A DNA stretch of 32,924 nucleotides from Chloroflexota bacterium. GTDB lineage: Bacteria > Chloroflexota > Anaerolineae > Anaerolineales > Anaerolineaceae. The notes beneath the pieces were generated by a model that had not been told where the DNA came from, made no database searches, and worked only from the letters and a program-made list of their open reading frames with translations. This document shows positions 1 to 8,081 of the stretch, in pieces. The stretch lies in assembly GCA_009773005.1 (NCBI GenBank), contig WOUT01000027.1, positions 1 to 32,924 of the forward strand. The letters are read 5' to 3'. A program made the translations under genes and the position numbers. The first letter of the stretch is position 1, and the number at the start of each line of letters is the position of its first letter.

Positions 1-547
1 GGATACCAACATAGGTACCGACTTTACCGGTCTTGGTCATGCCGGCAGCCAGGTAGCCAGCCAGGAAGGTTGCCTGGTCGATTTTGGCAGCATTGCCGCT
101 GACATTGGTTTGTCCAAGCCAATCAACATCAATGATCGCAAAATTCTGATCCGGGTTGGCGTCAGCAGCCGCGCTGGTGGCGTCAGCAAGAAGGAAACCA
201 ACAGATATGATCAGATCACAGCCAGCTTCGACGAATGAATTGATGTTTACTTCATAGTCCGACGCCTGTTGTGATTCGAGGTATGCAATTTCCACACCCA
301 ATTCAGCCTGAGCTTTTTCCATTCCCAACCAAGCAGTGGCATTGAAGGACTTGTCATCAATGCCGCCTACGTCAGTTACTTGGCATGCTTTGAAGACTTT
401 TGGGGCTTCAGTGACAACTGGAGCTTCGGTGACAACCGGAGCTTGGGTGGGGGCAGCGGTGGGTGCCGGGGTCGGTTTGGCGCAGGCGCTCAAAGCGAAG
501 GCAGCAACCAATAGGACTGACAGTACAACAAACAGCTTCTTGGACAT
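1..547 (-). CDS. BMP-family (PnrA-like) ABC transporter substrate-binding lipoprotein, partial
   Basis: The reading frame starts at the ATG at 547 and stays open to the left edge (182 codons), so the C-terminal part is missing. GGAGGAGA lies just upstream as a strong ribosome binding site. The N-terminus is a lipoprotein signal: MSKK, a hydrophobic stretch, then lipobox LSAC with the lipidated Cys at residue 22. A Thr/Pro/Ala linker with a duplicated PVVTEA follows, then the start of a periplasmic-binding fold. The segment DVGGIDDKSFN is the typical opening of the BMP/PnrA family, whose members bind nucleosides or related ligands for an ABC importer. The rest of the family fold up to the edge (a stretch ending TGKVGTYVGI) also fits. 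Permease and ATPase genes, if present, would lie to the left outside the window. Family assignment is confident; the ligand is unknown. Confidence 0.88.
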   Translation of the reverse strand, partial: MSKKLFVVLSVLLVAAFALSACAKPTPAPTAAPTQAPVVTEAPVVTEAPKVFKACQVTDVGGIDDKSFNATAWLGMEKAQAELGVEIAYLESQQASDYEVNINSFVEAGCDLIISVGFLLADATSAAADANPDQNFAIIDVDWLGQTNVSGNAAKIDQATFLAGYLAAGMTKTGKVGTYVGI

Positions 548-579
548 TATTTCTCCTCCTACAGAGATAGTTGATTGAC

Positions 580-594
580 GGGATGATATATCCC
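580..594. promoter_or_regulatory. Inverted repeat at the predicted transcription start of the BMP gene
   Basis: GGGAT-gatat-ATCCC forms a short inverted repeat (5-bp arms) about 6-20 nt downstream of the predicted start of the leftward transcript. Its place, just after the -10 box and before the ribosome binding site, suits a repressor site or a small 5'-leader hairpin. The arms are short, so this is only a candidate. Confidence 0.3.
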
Positions 595-606
595 ATCCGT
601 TGCTTT

Positions 607-635
607 AGTATAACGTCATTTTTTTACAGATGCAA
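607..635 (-). promoter_or_regulatory. Predicted sigma-70 type promoter of the BMP lipoprotein gene
   Basis: On the minus strand, TTGCAT (635-630), a 17-nt spacer and TATACT (612-607) make a good -35/-10 pair. It predicts a transcript starting near 600 with a leader of about 50 nt. The -35 hexamer overlaps the edge of the 17-bp tandem repeats at 632-682. Confidence 0.55.
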
Positions 636-682
636 GCGTCTGTTTAATGCTTGCGTCTGTTTAATGTTTGCGTCTGTTTAAT
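632..682. repeat. Three tandem 17-bp direct repeats upstream of the BMP promoter
   Basis: Three head-to-tail units share GCGTCTGTTTAAT with small changes in the first four bases (gcaa, gctt, gttt) at 632-648, 649-665 and 666-682. The block abuts the -35 box of the leftward BMP promoter. The first and second units also give a GCAAGC/GCTTGC inverted pair. These could be iterated regulator sites or a slippage-prone repeat. The rest of 683-788, between this block and the MFS stop codon, is AT-rich with no gene seen. Confidence 0.8.
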
Positions 683-788
683 GCTTTTAGAACTAATTTA
701 ATGCAGTTTGTTTTTATCGACGCAGGTATAAATATACATAATTGATCACTGCATAACCAAATACGTAAATAAACACAACAGTTGCAGT

Positions 789-2045
789 CTAGGTGATCAC
801 TTCTTTCTGAATTTCACCACGCTTGACGCCAGCCATCATGTACAGAGCAACCACAAGGAAAAATGGTCCAACAAACATCATGGCATTGTAATTATTACCG
901 CTCAACTGCACGATCAAACCATTCAGGTTCGGCCCCACAATGGCAGAGAATGTAGAGAAGAGGTAATATAACCCGGTAAAAGTGCCGACCCGGGCGAGAG
1001 TCGTCATGTCCACGACCATCGGGAGTGAGTTGATGTTGATGAACGACCAGGCGATACCGGCTCCCATCAGGAATAAATTGAGGGTCCGGATCATGCCCAG
1101 ACCCGGGATCTTTGTGATTTCAGTAGTGAGGAAAGGAATAGGCAAAACTGCAATCAACACAATTAGCGCTGCCATAATGATGATCCCAATGGAAATGGTC
1201 ACACGGCGTCCAATGCGGCTTCCCAAAATCCCCGCCACGATGGCAAACAAAACAAACGTGATGCCCATGTGGCCTACAAGCCTGCCGGCATCACCGTCGG
1301 TCAGTCCTAACCGTTTGGTGGCGTAAAGAGTTAAAAAGGCATCAATACCTGAATACGCAAGGAACCAGAAGAAGATTGCCAACAGAATGCGCAAACCACT
1401 CTTGTCTTTATCAGTGACAACTTCACGCAGGCTTTGGAGCATGTTAGGTTGTTTCTCAGGGTTTTCAAACTGTTTTGGTTCTTTGATGAAGAGGAAGACG
1501 AGGGCTGCCGCTACCAGTACCAGCACAGACCCCATCCAGAATGGAAAGTTGATATTAATCTCATACAATGTGCTGCCCACTAATGAAGCGATGATCGTGC
1601 CCAAGCCGCCCATCAGATTAATGATTCCATTCGCTTGTGAGCGATATTTAGAGGGAGTAATATCAGGCATGAGGGCAACCACAGGCGTGCGCCAAAAAGC
1701 CATGCTCAATAGCAGAGTGCTTGTGCAAGCAACAAACAGGGGTAAGACGGCTGCCATTGGGATCAATCCAAATGCCAACGCTCCCACAGGCGCTCCGATC
1801 AAGATGAATGGCATGCGCCGGCCGATCTTGGTGCGCAGTTTATCAGACCAGGCGCCGACTGTCGGTTGAATGAACAAGGCTGCAATGTTATCCAGCGTCA
1901 TAAAAAAGCCGATCAGGGCAGGCGCCAGACCAAATTTATTTGCCAGGAAAAGCGGCACGAATGCATTGTAGACCGTCCAAATCACGCTGACGCCAAAGAA
2001 ACCAAACCCAAGCAAGAATATTTTTCCGTAGTTGAACTTTTTCAT
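789..2045 (-). CDS. MFS transporter, sugar (GPH/SUC-like) type
   Basis: This 418-aa protein has about twelve hydrophobic segments and the MFS loop signature after helix 2 ([18 protein letters not shown]), with a related GSRIGRRV motif at mid-protein. The pattern near the N-terminus ([10 protein letters not shown], then the [17 protein letters not shown] region) resembles sugar:cation symporters of the GPH/sucrose-transporter group, so it probably imports or exports a sugar or glycoside across the cytoplasmic membrane. Its ATG overlaps the TGA of trmD by four bases (ATGA), so it is probably translated by coupling to trmD on one mRNA; GGGAGAAG just upstream can also serve as a ribosome binding site. 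The pairing with trmD is unusual. The substrate cannot be read from the sequence. Confidence 0.85.
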   Translation of the reverse strand: MKKFNYGKIFLLGFGFFGVSVIWTVYNAFVPLFLANKFGLAPALIGFFMTLDNIAALFIQPTVGAWSDKLRTKIGRRMPFILIGAPVGALAFGLIPMAAVLPLFVACTSTLLLSMAFWRTPVVALMPDITPSKYRSQANGIINLMGGLGTIIASLVGSTLYEININFPFWMGSVLVLVAAALVFLFIKEPKQFENPEKQPNMLQSLREVVTDKDKSGLRILLAIFFWFLAYSGIDAFLTLYATKRLGLTDGDAGRLVGHMGITFVLFAIVAGILGSRIGRRVTISIGIIIMAALIVLIAVLPIPFLTTEITKIPGLGMIRTLNLFLMGAGIAWSFININSLPMVVDMTTLARVGTFTGLYYLFSTFSAIVGPNLNGLIVQLSGNNYNAMMFVGPFFLVVALYMMAGVKRGEIQKEVIT

Positions 2046-2782
2046 TTATCTTCTCCCTTTTCTTTTATCTTCTTTATGAATTTTTTGTCACTATCGCTCA
2101 ACGGAGCATTTTCTAATAATTCCGGTCGGTGTTTAAGTGTTCGGTATAGCGACTGTTCTCTGCGCCAGCGGGCAATTTCGGCGTGGTTTCCGGAGAGCAG
2201 CTCCGGTGGAACTCGCCAGCCTCTAAAGTCTTCCGGGCGGGTGTAGTGGGGATATTCGAGCAAGCCATTGGAAAAGGAATCATCGTTGGCGCCATCAGGG
2301 TCACCCAAAACACCAGGGATGAAACGTGAAATGGCGTCGATGAGGATCATGGCGGGCAGTTCGCCGCCGGTGAGGACGTAATCGCCAACAGAGATCTGAT
2401 CCGAAACGAGATGTTCCCGCACGCGCTCATCAATGCCTTCGTAGCGACCGCATAACAAGCCGATTCGCGGTAAGACAGCCAGTTCGCGCGCAATCGCAGT
2501 CGTGAAGGGTCTGCCCTGAGGGGTCATCAAGATTAACGGGCAGGATGGGGGAGCGCCAAGTATTGCTTCAACCGCGTCAAATATCGGTGGCGCTTTCATC
2601 ACCATGCCGCCGCCGCCGCCATATGGTGTGTCATCCGTGACATGGTGACGGTCAGTTGCCCAATCACGAATATTATGCAAATCAACCTGAATGAGCTTAT
2701 TCACTTGAGCCCGTTGCAGTATGCTGGAGTCAAGGTAAGGTTGGATCACACCGGGAAATAATGTGAAAATATCAAAATGCAT
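2042..2782 (-). CDS. trmD: tRNA (guanine-N1)-methyltransferase TrmD
   Basis: The 246-aa protein is a full-length SPOUT methyltransferase that makes m1G37 in tRNAs, using S-adenosylmethionine and preventing +1 frameshifting. Diagnostic segments in order are [13 protein letters not shown] (50-62), GRYEGIDER (112-120), the trefoil-knot loop [11 protein letters not shown] (131-141), and [15 protein letters not shown] with the catalytic-type Asp just before it (D168). The C-terminal domain has [16 protein letters not shown]. In most bacteria trmD sits with rpsP, rimM and rplS; here it is first in a two-gene unit with an MFS transporter. The start codon lies only 6 nt from a predicted -10 box and no ribosome binding site is seen, so the mRNA is probably leaderless. 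Confidence 0.96.
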   Translation of the reverse strand: MHFDIFTLFPGVIQPYLDSSILQRAQVNKLIQVDLHNIRDWATDRHHVTDDTPYGGGGGMVMKAPPIFDAVEAILGAPPSCPLILMTPQGRPFTTAIARELAVLPRIGLLCGRYEGIDERVREHLVSDQISVGDYVLTGGELPAMILIDAISRFIPGVLGDPDGANDDSFSNGLLEYPHYTRPEDFRGWRVPPELLSGNHAEIARWRREQSLYRTLKHRPELLENAPLSDSDKKFIKKIKEKGEDK

Positions 2783-2788
2783 GAATTT

Positions 2789-2817
2789 ATTCTAGCCAAA
2801 ACTGTTCATCAAGGCAA
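2789..2817 (-). promoter_or_regulatory. Predicted promoter of trmD giving a leaderless mRNA
   Basis: Minus strand: TTGCCT (2817-2812), 17-nt spacer, TAGAAT (2794-2789). Six bases separate the -10 box from the trmD ATG, so transcription should begin at or within a base or two of the start codon. Confidence 0.55.
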
Positions 2818-2883
2818 GCCATTTTGGAAGATTGATTGAGGTGGAAAACAAGCATAATTGTGAATAGTGTGAATTTGCGCATC

Positions 2884-2912
2884 TTGACGCTCTAAAGTTC
2901 CATTGGTAAGAT
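2884..2912 (+). promoter_or_regulatory. Predicted promoter of the first TPR gene
   Basis: TTGACG (2884-2889), 17-nt spacer, TAAGAT (2907-2912). The predicted start falls at about 2919-2920, immediately before the ATG at 2921. This intergenic region of 138 bp therefore holds two back-to-back promoters. Confidence 0.5.
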
Positions 2913-2920
2913 GAAAATCT

Positions 2921-4204
2921 ATGTATATCAAAGGCTCCAAATGGAACATGCAGCGCAAAAGCAGAAGAGCAAACCCCTTCAGAGTGATCATGCTTCTTTT
3001 GGTGGTGGTTGCTATGATTCTTTTTGACAGAATGGTGGCTCCAACCATACCGCCATTATTTGTTGCTACCCCAACACCAACCCGGCCGCCTGAATCCTTT
3101 ATCACAGATGCCCAAAAGCTTGAGGAACAAGGAAAGTATACTCTGGCGATCCAGGCCTACAATCAAGCCGTACAAGCAGACCCGCGCAACCCGGTCAGTT
3201 ATATTGCACTAGCCAGGTTGAACGCGTATACTGGCAATTATGAAGAAGCCATCAAGAATGCAGAGAATGCCCTGCTGCTAAACGCAAACAATGACACAGC
3301 TCTCGCACTACGCGGATGGTCATATGGACTTTCCGGAGATTACATCAAAGCCGAGGGTTCATTGAAGGCTGCTATCGCGATTAACAAGAATAACGCGGCT
3401 GCGTATGCCTATCTGGCTGAAATCTACATCTTTATGCTCCAGACCAATCAAGGCCAATTGGGAACGATGGATCAAGCGATTGAAGCCTCCAAGAACGCGA
3501 TCGAGCTTGCCCCTAACACGATGGAAACACATCGAGCGCGCGGATTTGTTCTGGAATATACCGGGAATTACCCTGAGGCGGTCACTGAGTTTGAAGCCGC
3601 GAATGCTCTTAATCCAAACATTGCAGACCTTCATCTCGCGCTTGGGCGCAATTACCGGGCCACCCAAGAATATGACAAAGCCATCACGGAATTTTCACGC
3701 GCCAACGCACTGAACCCTAAAGACCCCACCCCTGAAACGCTGATCTCACGCACTTATTTTCTAAATGGCGATTATCAAAAAGCTATCCAGTATGCAGAAG
3801 CCGCTCTGGCCGATGATCCTTCTGCCCCAACCCTTTATGGTAATCTGGGCTTGGTCTACTGGAAAAATAGGCAATATCTGGACGCTGTAGATGTGTTGCG
3901 CGTCGCCATTCGTGGCGGGACTGCCAAAACTGGTCAAACGGTCGAAGGATTGGGACTGGATTATGGACGCGTAGGTGAATATTATTACACTTATGGTCTT
4001 GCCTTGGCAAAAACAAACCAATGCGGCGAAGCGTTACAAATTGCCCAGGCAGTGGCGGTTGGTTTGAGAAATGATGATATCGCAGCTTATAACGCGCAGG
4101 AAATGATCGTAATCTGTGAACAACTTGCGAAACAGGGTGTTTCGAATGTTTCAACCGCAACGCCCGGTATCAAACCTGCGCCAACCCTGACTCCTGCCCC
4201 ATGA
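2921..4204 (+). CDS. Membrane-anchored TPR-repeat protein, first of a tandem pair
   Basis: The 427-aa protein starts with a basic segment (KRS-rich), one transmembrane helix (VIMLLLVVVAMILF) and a Pro/Thr linker (ATPTPTRPPES), so the rest is predicted to lie outside the membrane. From about residue 60 it has eight tetratricopeptide-like units, most with the A/Y...G.Y..A...Y..A pattern and Asn/Asp-Pro turns (DPRNP, NPNIAD, NPKDP). The C-terminal helix pair carries two Cys, one in NQCGEAL and one in IVICEQL, followed by a Thr/Pro tail (TPAP). TPR arrays bind other proteins; the partner is unknown. The next gene is a paralogue. An alternative ATG nine codons in (2948) would still precede the membrane helix; neither start has a clear ribosome binding site, and the promoter spacing fits the first. 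Confidence 0.85.
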   Translation: MYIKGSKWNMQRKSRRANPFRVIMLLLVVVAMILFDRMVAPTIPPLFVATPTPTRPPESFITDAQKLEEQGKYTLAIQAYNQAVQADPRNPVSYIALARLNAYTGNYEEAIKNAENALLLNANNDTALALRGWSYGLSGDYIKAEGSLKAAIAINKNNAAAYAYLAEIYIFMLQTNQGQLGTMDQAIEASKNAIELAPNTMETHRARGFVLEYTGNYPEAVTEFEAANALNPNIADLHLALGRNYRATQEYDKAITEFSRANALNPKDPTPETLISRTYFLNGDYQKAIQYAEAALADDPSAPTLYGNLGLVYWKNRQYLDAVDVLRVAIRGGTAKTGQTVEGLGLDYGRVGEYYYTYGLALAKTNQCGEALQIAQAVAVGLRNDDIAAYNAQEMIVICEQLAKQGVSNVSTATPGIKPAPTLTPAP

Positions 4205-4229
4205 GACGCCAAAAGAAGTAACTTGTCGA

Positions 4230-5603
4230 ATGATAGATTACCGCGGTAAAAGGTTTTTATTCAGTAAACCAAAACGTTCCTCCAATCCAACCAGAATTTT
4301 CATTGGGTTTTTGATCCTCCTGGCGCTGCTTTTTGTATTACGTGCGTTCTCAACTGGTCAAATCAAACCGATGTTGGCAACCACGCCTACGCCCACCCGC
4401 ACACTTGGATCCTATGCACAGGAAGGCGAGACCCATTTTCAGTCTGGCAATCTGGAGAAGGCGATCGATGCTTATAAAAGCGCGGTCATGGTGAACCCAA
4501 ATGATCCTGCATTATGGGCTGAATTGGCGCGCATCCAGGTTTACTCGACTTCCCAATTCACCACCGATCAGGAAAAGAAAGCGAGATTGGAAGAAGCATT
4601 CCAATCCGTCGATGAAGGTTTTAAGGTGGCGCCAGAAAACAGCCAGCTATTTGCAGTCAAGGCATTTGCTCTGGATTGGTATGGCGTATCTTCCATTGCC
4701 GGGGAAAAATGGCAAGATTCTCTTATCGCGGGTGAGCAGGCAGCCGTCCAGGCGCTGCAATATGACAGCACAAATGCGCTGGCGCTGGCATATTACGCTG
4801 AGTTATTGGTTGATCAACAAAAATGGACGCAAGCTGAACAATACATTGCTCAAGCGATACAACGAGACGCCAGCCTGATGGACGTGCATCGGGTCAATGG
4901 GTATGTTCAGGAGTCGATTGCGAACTACAAACAGGCAATTGAGGAATACAAGAGAGCCATCGAGATCACTCCTAACCTGAATTTTCTTTATATTTCACTA
5001 GGCGCGAACTATCGAAAGCTGGCTAACCTGAGTGATCTTACCCCTGAACGTGATCATTATTACAACCTCGCGTTGGAAGCTTTTGCCAAAGCTGCAACCA
5101 TCAATGATCAGTTAGGCGTTAAGGACCCCATTCCCCTGATCTCGATTGCCAACACCTATGTCCAAATGGGTCAGGCGCTGGCTGCCTCCCGCAACATGCT
5201 CAAGGCGCTTCAATTCAAACCTGAAGACCCCACTGCTTATGGGCAGGTGGGGGTCGTTTATTACAAAGCTCGAAATTATGAAGGTTCCATTTTGCCTTTA
5301 AAATGCGCCGTGAGTGGGTGCACAGCGGCGGAGACCTGCCTGGTTCGAAATGGCGGCGCAGAATGCGACCCGCTCGATATTCCTGATATTGTGACAAATG
5401 GACTTCCACTCACTCAGAACACAGTGCTGTACTACTATATTTACGGTTCTGTTCTGGCAGGCATGAATCTTCCGGTCAATGACTATTGTGTCGAAGCTTT
5501 GCAGGTCTTTGATGAGATCTCAATAGGTTTTAGCGGAGATGAAACCATCATGGCAATTGTTAATGAAGGCGTGAAAATTTGCAATAACCAGGGGTACAAA
5601 TAG
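4230..5603 (+). CDS. Membrane-anchored TPR-repeat protein, second of a tandem pair
   Basis: The 457-aa protein repeats the plan of its upstream neighbour 25 bp away: basic N-terminus, one transmembrane helix (IFIGFLILLALLFVLRAF), ATPTPTRT linker, then a TPR array (for example EGETHFQSGNLEKAIDAYKSA and ANYKQAIEEYKRA). The C-terminal helix pair again has two Cys (NDYCVEAL and GVKIC). It differs by a Cys-rich insertion near the end of the array (C-x5-C-x5-C-x8-C around LKCAVSGC) where the first protein has the same Ala/Gly/Thr backbone but no Cys. The two genes are very likely a tandem duplication transcribed together. A role as an extracytoplasmic scaffold is inferred; no enzyme motif is visible. 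Confidence 0.85.
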   Translation: MIDYRGKRFLFSKPKRSSNPTRIFIGFLILLALLFVLRAFSTGQIKPMLATTPTPTRTLGSYAQEGETHFQSGNLEKAIDAYKSAVMVNPNDPALWAELARIQVYSTSQFTTDQEKKARLEEAFQSVDEGFKVAPENSQLFAVKAFALDWYGVSSIAGEKWQDSLIAGEQAAVQALQYDSTNALALAYYAELLVDQQKWTQAEQYIAQAIQRDASLMDVHRVNGYVQESIANYKQAIEEYKRAIEITPNLNFLYISLGANYRKLANLSDLTPERDHYYNLALEAFAKAATINDQLGVKDPIPLISIANTYVQMGQALAASRNMLKALQFKPEDPTAYGQVGVVYYKARNYEGSILPLKCAVSGCTAAETCLVRNGGAECDPLDIPDIVTNGLPLTQNTVLYYYIYGSVLAGMNLPVNDYCVEALQVFDEISIGFSGDETIMAIVNEGVKICNNQGYK

Positions 5604-5639
5604 TAGGGTGGGTTCCAAATCCACACTCTCCAATTATTT

Positions 5640-5790
5640 CGCCGAGCCGCGGAAAACGCAGAGGTTTCGTAAGGGCTGGGGATGCTTTCATTCGCCCATT
5701 TATTGCTTAATGACATTGCGAACCGGTTTTTTGCGGTGAAGCAACCCCCGTATAGTAAAAATTTTTCTCTGCGTGCTCTGCGGCTCAGTG
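5640..5790. repeat. Imperfect inverted-repeat element (MITE-like or decayed repeat)
   Basis: The segment 5640-5664 (containing gagccgc...acgcagag) is the near reverse complement of 5766-5790 (containing ctctgcgtgctctgcggctc). The two arms enclose about 100 bp with no open reading frame. This resembles a small non-autonomous mobile or dispersed repeat rather than a gene. No flanking target duplication is obvious. The whole 5604-5930 stretch is otherwise free of genes. Confidence 0.5.
5711..5747 (+). repeat. Dispersed hairpin repeat, copy 1
   Basis: The piece starts tgacattgcga and ends gtgaagcaaccc. Read in reverse complement, the second copy at 5802-5843 has the same outer parts (gtcattgcgag ... 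cgaagcaatctc) with a diverged centre. The two copies lie in opposite orientation about 55 bp apart. Confidence 0.55.
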
Positions 5791-5801
5791 TGAGATGTGT
5801 G

Positions 5802-5843
5802 GAGATTGCTTCGACCCGGAAATTTAGCGGGTCTCGCAATGAC
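5802..5843 (-). repeat. Dispersed hairpin repeat, copy 2
   Basis: The outer parts are GAGATTGCTTCG and CTCGCAATGAC. The centre forms a perfect hairpin, GACCCG (5813-5818) with CGGGTC (5828-5833). It is the inverted counterpart of copy 1. The motif GATTGCTTCGAC recurs at 16047-16058, at the broken end of the HEPN gene. Confidence 0.55.
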
Positions 5844-5933
5844 AAAAATATGAGAAAATCTTTGTGTTTTTCGTGTCGTTCATGGTTTATCCCCGCCATT
5901 TGTCAGAAATTTATAAGAGTTGCCGAGAACCTC

Positions 5934-5962
5934 TTGACTCCAATTTGAAAGACGGTTATTAT
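5934..5962 (+). promoter_or_regulatory. Promoter of groES-groEL
   Basis: TTGACT (5934-5939), exactly 17 nt, then TATTAT (5957-5962). This is a near-consensus housekeeping promoter and lies just upstream of the CIRCE operator, as expected for a class I heat-shock operon. Confidence 0.8.
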
Positions 5963-5972
5963 TGAAATGCTT

Positions 5973-5999
5973 TTAGCACTCTCTGCTATCGAGTGCTAA
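5973..5999 (+). promoter_or_regulatory. CIRCE operator (HrcA binding site)
   Basis: TTAGCACTC, nine spacer bases, then GAGTGCTAA: a perfect match to the canonical CIRCE inverted repeat. HrcA binding here would repress groESL and release it on heat shock. No hrcA gene is in the window, so the regulator is encoded elsewhere. Confidence 0.97.
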
Positions 6000-6036
6000 A
6001 ATTAAAAATCTGATCAATCCTAATCAGGAGGCAAGT

Positions 6037-6336
6037 ATGGCGCTAAATATGAAACCCTTAGGCAGTCGTGTGTTGGTTGAACCCATCGAGGAAAATGATG
6101 TAACCTCGGGTGGCATTGTTTTACCGGAAACTGCCAAAGAAAAACCCCAAAAGGGTGTTGTTCTCTCTGTTGGTCCTGGTGACCGCGACGATGACGGCAA
6201 ACGCATCCCCATGGATGTGGAAGTCGGCAACACTGTCTTATTCGCGAAGTATGGCGGCACTGAGATCAAAGTTGACGGCAAAAAACTTTTGATCCTGCGC
6301 GAGAGTGACCTGCTCGCAATTGTATCTGGCAAGTAA
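6037..6336 (+). CDS. groES: Co-chaperonin GroES
   Basis: This is a full-length 99-aa Cpn10. The N-terminal core [17 protein letters not shown], the mobile-loop region ([18 protein letters not shown]) and the C-terminal [21 protein letters not shown] are typical. It caps the GroEL ring to close the folding chamber in the cytoplasm. CAGGAGG at 6025-6031 is a strong ribosome binding site. It is the first gene of the groES-groEL operon, with the CIRCE operator in its 5' leader, so HrcA control is expected. Confidence 0.98.
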   Translation: MALNMKPLGSRVLVEPIEENDVTSGGIVLPETAKEKPQKGVVLSVGPGDRDDDGKRIPMDVEVGNTVLFAKYGGTEIKVDGKKLLILRESDLLAIVSGK

Positions 6337-6366
6337 GACATTTTTTTCTAGAAGGAGTAAACACCT

Positions 6367-8004
6367 ATGGCAGCAAAACAACTGGTATTTGGTGAAGAAG
6401 CACGCCGAAAACTAAAAAACGGCATAGATATTGTTTCCGCAGCCGTTGTCACCACCCTCGGACCGAAAGGCCGCAATGTAGCCATTGACCGCAAATTTGG
6501 TTCCCCCACAATCACCCATGACGGTGTGACCGTCGCAAAAGAAATCGAGTTGGAAGATCCTTATGAAAATATGGGCGCCCAACTGATTAAAGAAGCCGCA
6601 ACCAAAACCAATGATATCGCTGGCGATGGTACCACCACATCCACTCTGCTCGCTCATTCCATCGTGACCGAAGGTTTAAAGACCCTGGCCGCAGGTGGAA
6701 ACCCCATGCTGCTCAAACGCGGCATTGAGATCGCAACCCAGAAAGTTTCAGATGCGATCAAAGCCGCTGCACTCCCCATCTCCACCCGGCAGGATATTGC
6801 TTCAGTGGCAACAACCTCTGCGCAGGATACTTCAATCGGTGAGTTGATTGCCGACGTGATGGACAAGGTTGGTAAAGATGGCGTCATCACTGTTGAAGAA
6901 TCCAAGGGTTTGGATTTTGAAAAAGAGTATGTCGAAGGTATGCAATTTGACCGCGGCTATATTTCACCTTACTTCATCACCGATTCCGAGCACATGGAAT
7001 CGATCATACCGGAACCTTACATCCTGGTTTACGACAAGAAAATCTCTGCCGCTCAGGATATCGTTCCCATGCTTGAAAAATTGGTTCAGACTGGCAAACG
7101 TGATCTCGTGATCATCGCTGAAGATGTTGACAGCGAAGCTCTCGCCACCCTGGTGCTCAATAAACTTCGCGGTATGTTGAACGTGTTGGCTGTCAAAGCC
7201 CCCGGTTTTGGCGATCGCCGCAAAGCCATGCTCCAGGATATTGCCCTCCTCACTGGCGCCCAGGTAATTTCTGAAGAGACTGGCCGCAAACTCGAGACCG
7301 TTGTCATTTCTGATCTAGGCCGCGCTGAAAAAGTCACCGCCGACAAAGACAACACCACTGTCATCGGTGGCAAAGGTGAAGAAGCTCAGATCAAGGGCCG
7401 CATCGAACAGATCCGTGTCGAGATCGAAAAAACCACCAGTGATTATGACCGTGAAAAACTTCAGGAACGTCTTGCCAAGCTCTCTGGTGGTGTTGCCATC
7501 ATCCGGGTTGGCGCTGCAACCGAGACTGAATTGAAAGAAAAGAAACATCGTGTAGAAGATGCACTCTCTGCAACCCGCGCTGCTGTTGAAGAAGGTATCG
7601 TGCCTGGTGGTGGTGTTGCGCTTATCAACGCGATGAGCGTCCTCGATGATCTTAAACTGGATAGCGAAGACGAACAGATCGGCGTCAAGATCGTCCGCAA
7701 GGCGCTTGAAATGCCCATGCGCAAGATCGTTGAAAATGCCGGCAAAGATGGCGCCGTCATCATTGAAGGCGTTCGCGCTGCACAGAAGGCCAAGAAAAAT
7801 GACAAGATTGGCTATGATGTCATGCGCGAAGACTATATCGATATGATCAAGGGTGGCTTGGGCGATCCCGCCAAAGTGACCCGCGGCGCTCTCGAAAACG
7901 CAGCTTCCATCGCTGCCATGATCCTGACCACCGAAGCATTGATCACCGATATCCCGGAAAAAAGTTCGCCAATGCCCGCCGGCGGACCCCCGATGGATTA
8001 CTAA
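6367..8004 (+). CDS. groEL: Chaperonin GroEL
   Basis: The 545-aa Cpn60 subunit matches the usual length. It has the ATP-binding segments LGPKGRNV (31-38) and GDGTTT (86-91), the apical-domain stretch [14 protein letters not shown], and the conserved [12 protein letters not shown] near the C-terminus. It assembles with GroES to fold proteins by ATP hydrolysis. AGAAGGAG precedes the ATG and the gene follows groES by 30 bp. The C-terminus ends [13 protein letters not shown] rather than in the flexible GGM repeats of proteobacterial GroEL. A strong terminator follows at 8021-8051. Confidence 0.98.
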   Translation: MAAKQLVFGEEARRKLKNGIDIVSAAVVTTLGPKGRNVAIDRKFGSPTITHDGVTVAKEIELEDPYENMGAQLIKEAATKTNDIAGDGTTTSTLLAHSIVTEGLKTLAAGGNPMLLKRGIEIATQKVSDAIKAAALPISTRQDIASVATTSAQDTSIGELIADVMDKVGKDGVITVEESKGLDFEKEYVEGMQFDRGYISPYFITDSEHMESIIPEPYILVYDKKISAAQDIVPMLEKLVQTGKRDLVIIAEDVDSEALATLVLNKLRGMLNVLAVKAPGFGDRRKAMLQDIALLTGAQVISEETGRKLETVVISDLGRAEKVTADKDNTTVIGGKGEEAQIKGRIEQIRVEIEKTTSDYDREKLQERLAKLSGGVAIIRVGAATETELKEKKHRVEDALSATRAAVEEGIVPGGGVALINAMSVLDDLKLDSEDEQIGVKIVRKALEMPMRKIVENAGKDGAVIIEGVRAAQKAKKNDKIGYDVMREDYIDMIKGGLGDPAKVTRGALENAASIAAMILTTEALITDIPEKSSPMPAGGPPMDY

Positions 8005-8020
8005 GATTCATGAAACTAAA

Positions 8021-8051
8021 ACTGACAGGTTGAAAAGCCTGTCAGTTTTTT
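8021..8051 (+). terminator. Rho-independent terminator after groEL
   Basis: ACTGACAGG (8021-8029) pairs perfectly with CCTGTCAGT (8038-8046) across an 8-nt loop and runs into TTTTTT. The core is almost the same as that of the terminator at 30340-30374. Confidence 0.9.
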
Positions 8052-8068
8052 CATCAGGGGATTTCGAG

Positions 8069-8074
8069 TATAAT
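8069..8074 (+). promoter_or_regulatory. -10 box of the parvulin lipoprotein gene
   Basis: A consensus TATAAT ends 7 nt before the ATG at 8082. The -35 region is a T-tract overlapping the groEL terminator and is weak. A start at or next to the ATG is predicted, and no ribosome binding site is present. Confidence 0.45.
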
Positions 8075-8081
8075 TTAACCA

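Noticed and set aside
336-578. 80-codon plus-strand frame rich in GASVTTGA
   Set aside because: It is antisense to the lipoprotein signal and linker of the BMP gene.
632-682. Possible CRISPR array from the three 17-bp repeats
   Set aside because: The units are contiguous with no spacers, too short, and no cas genes are present.
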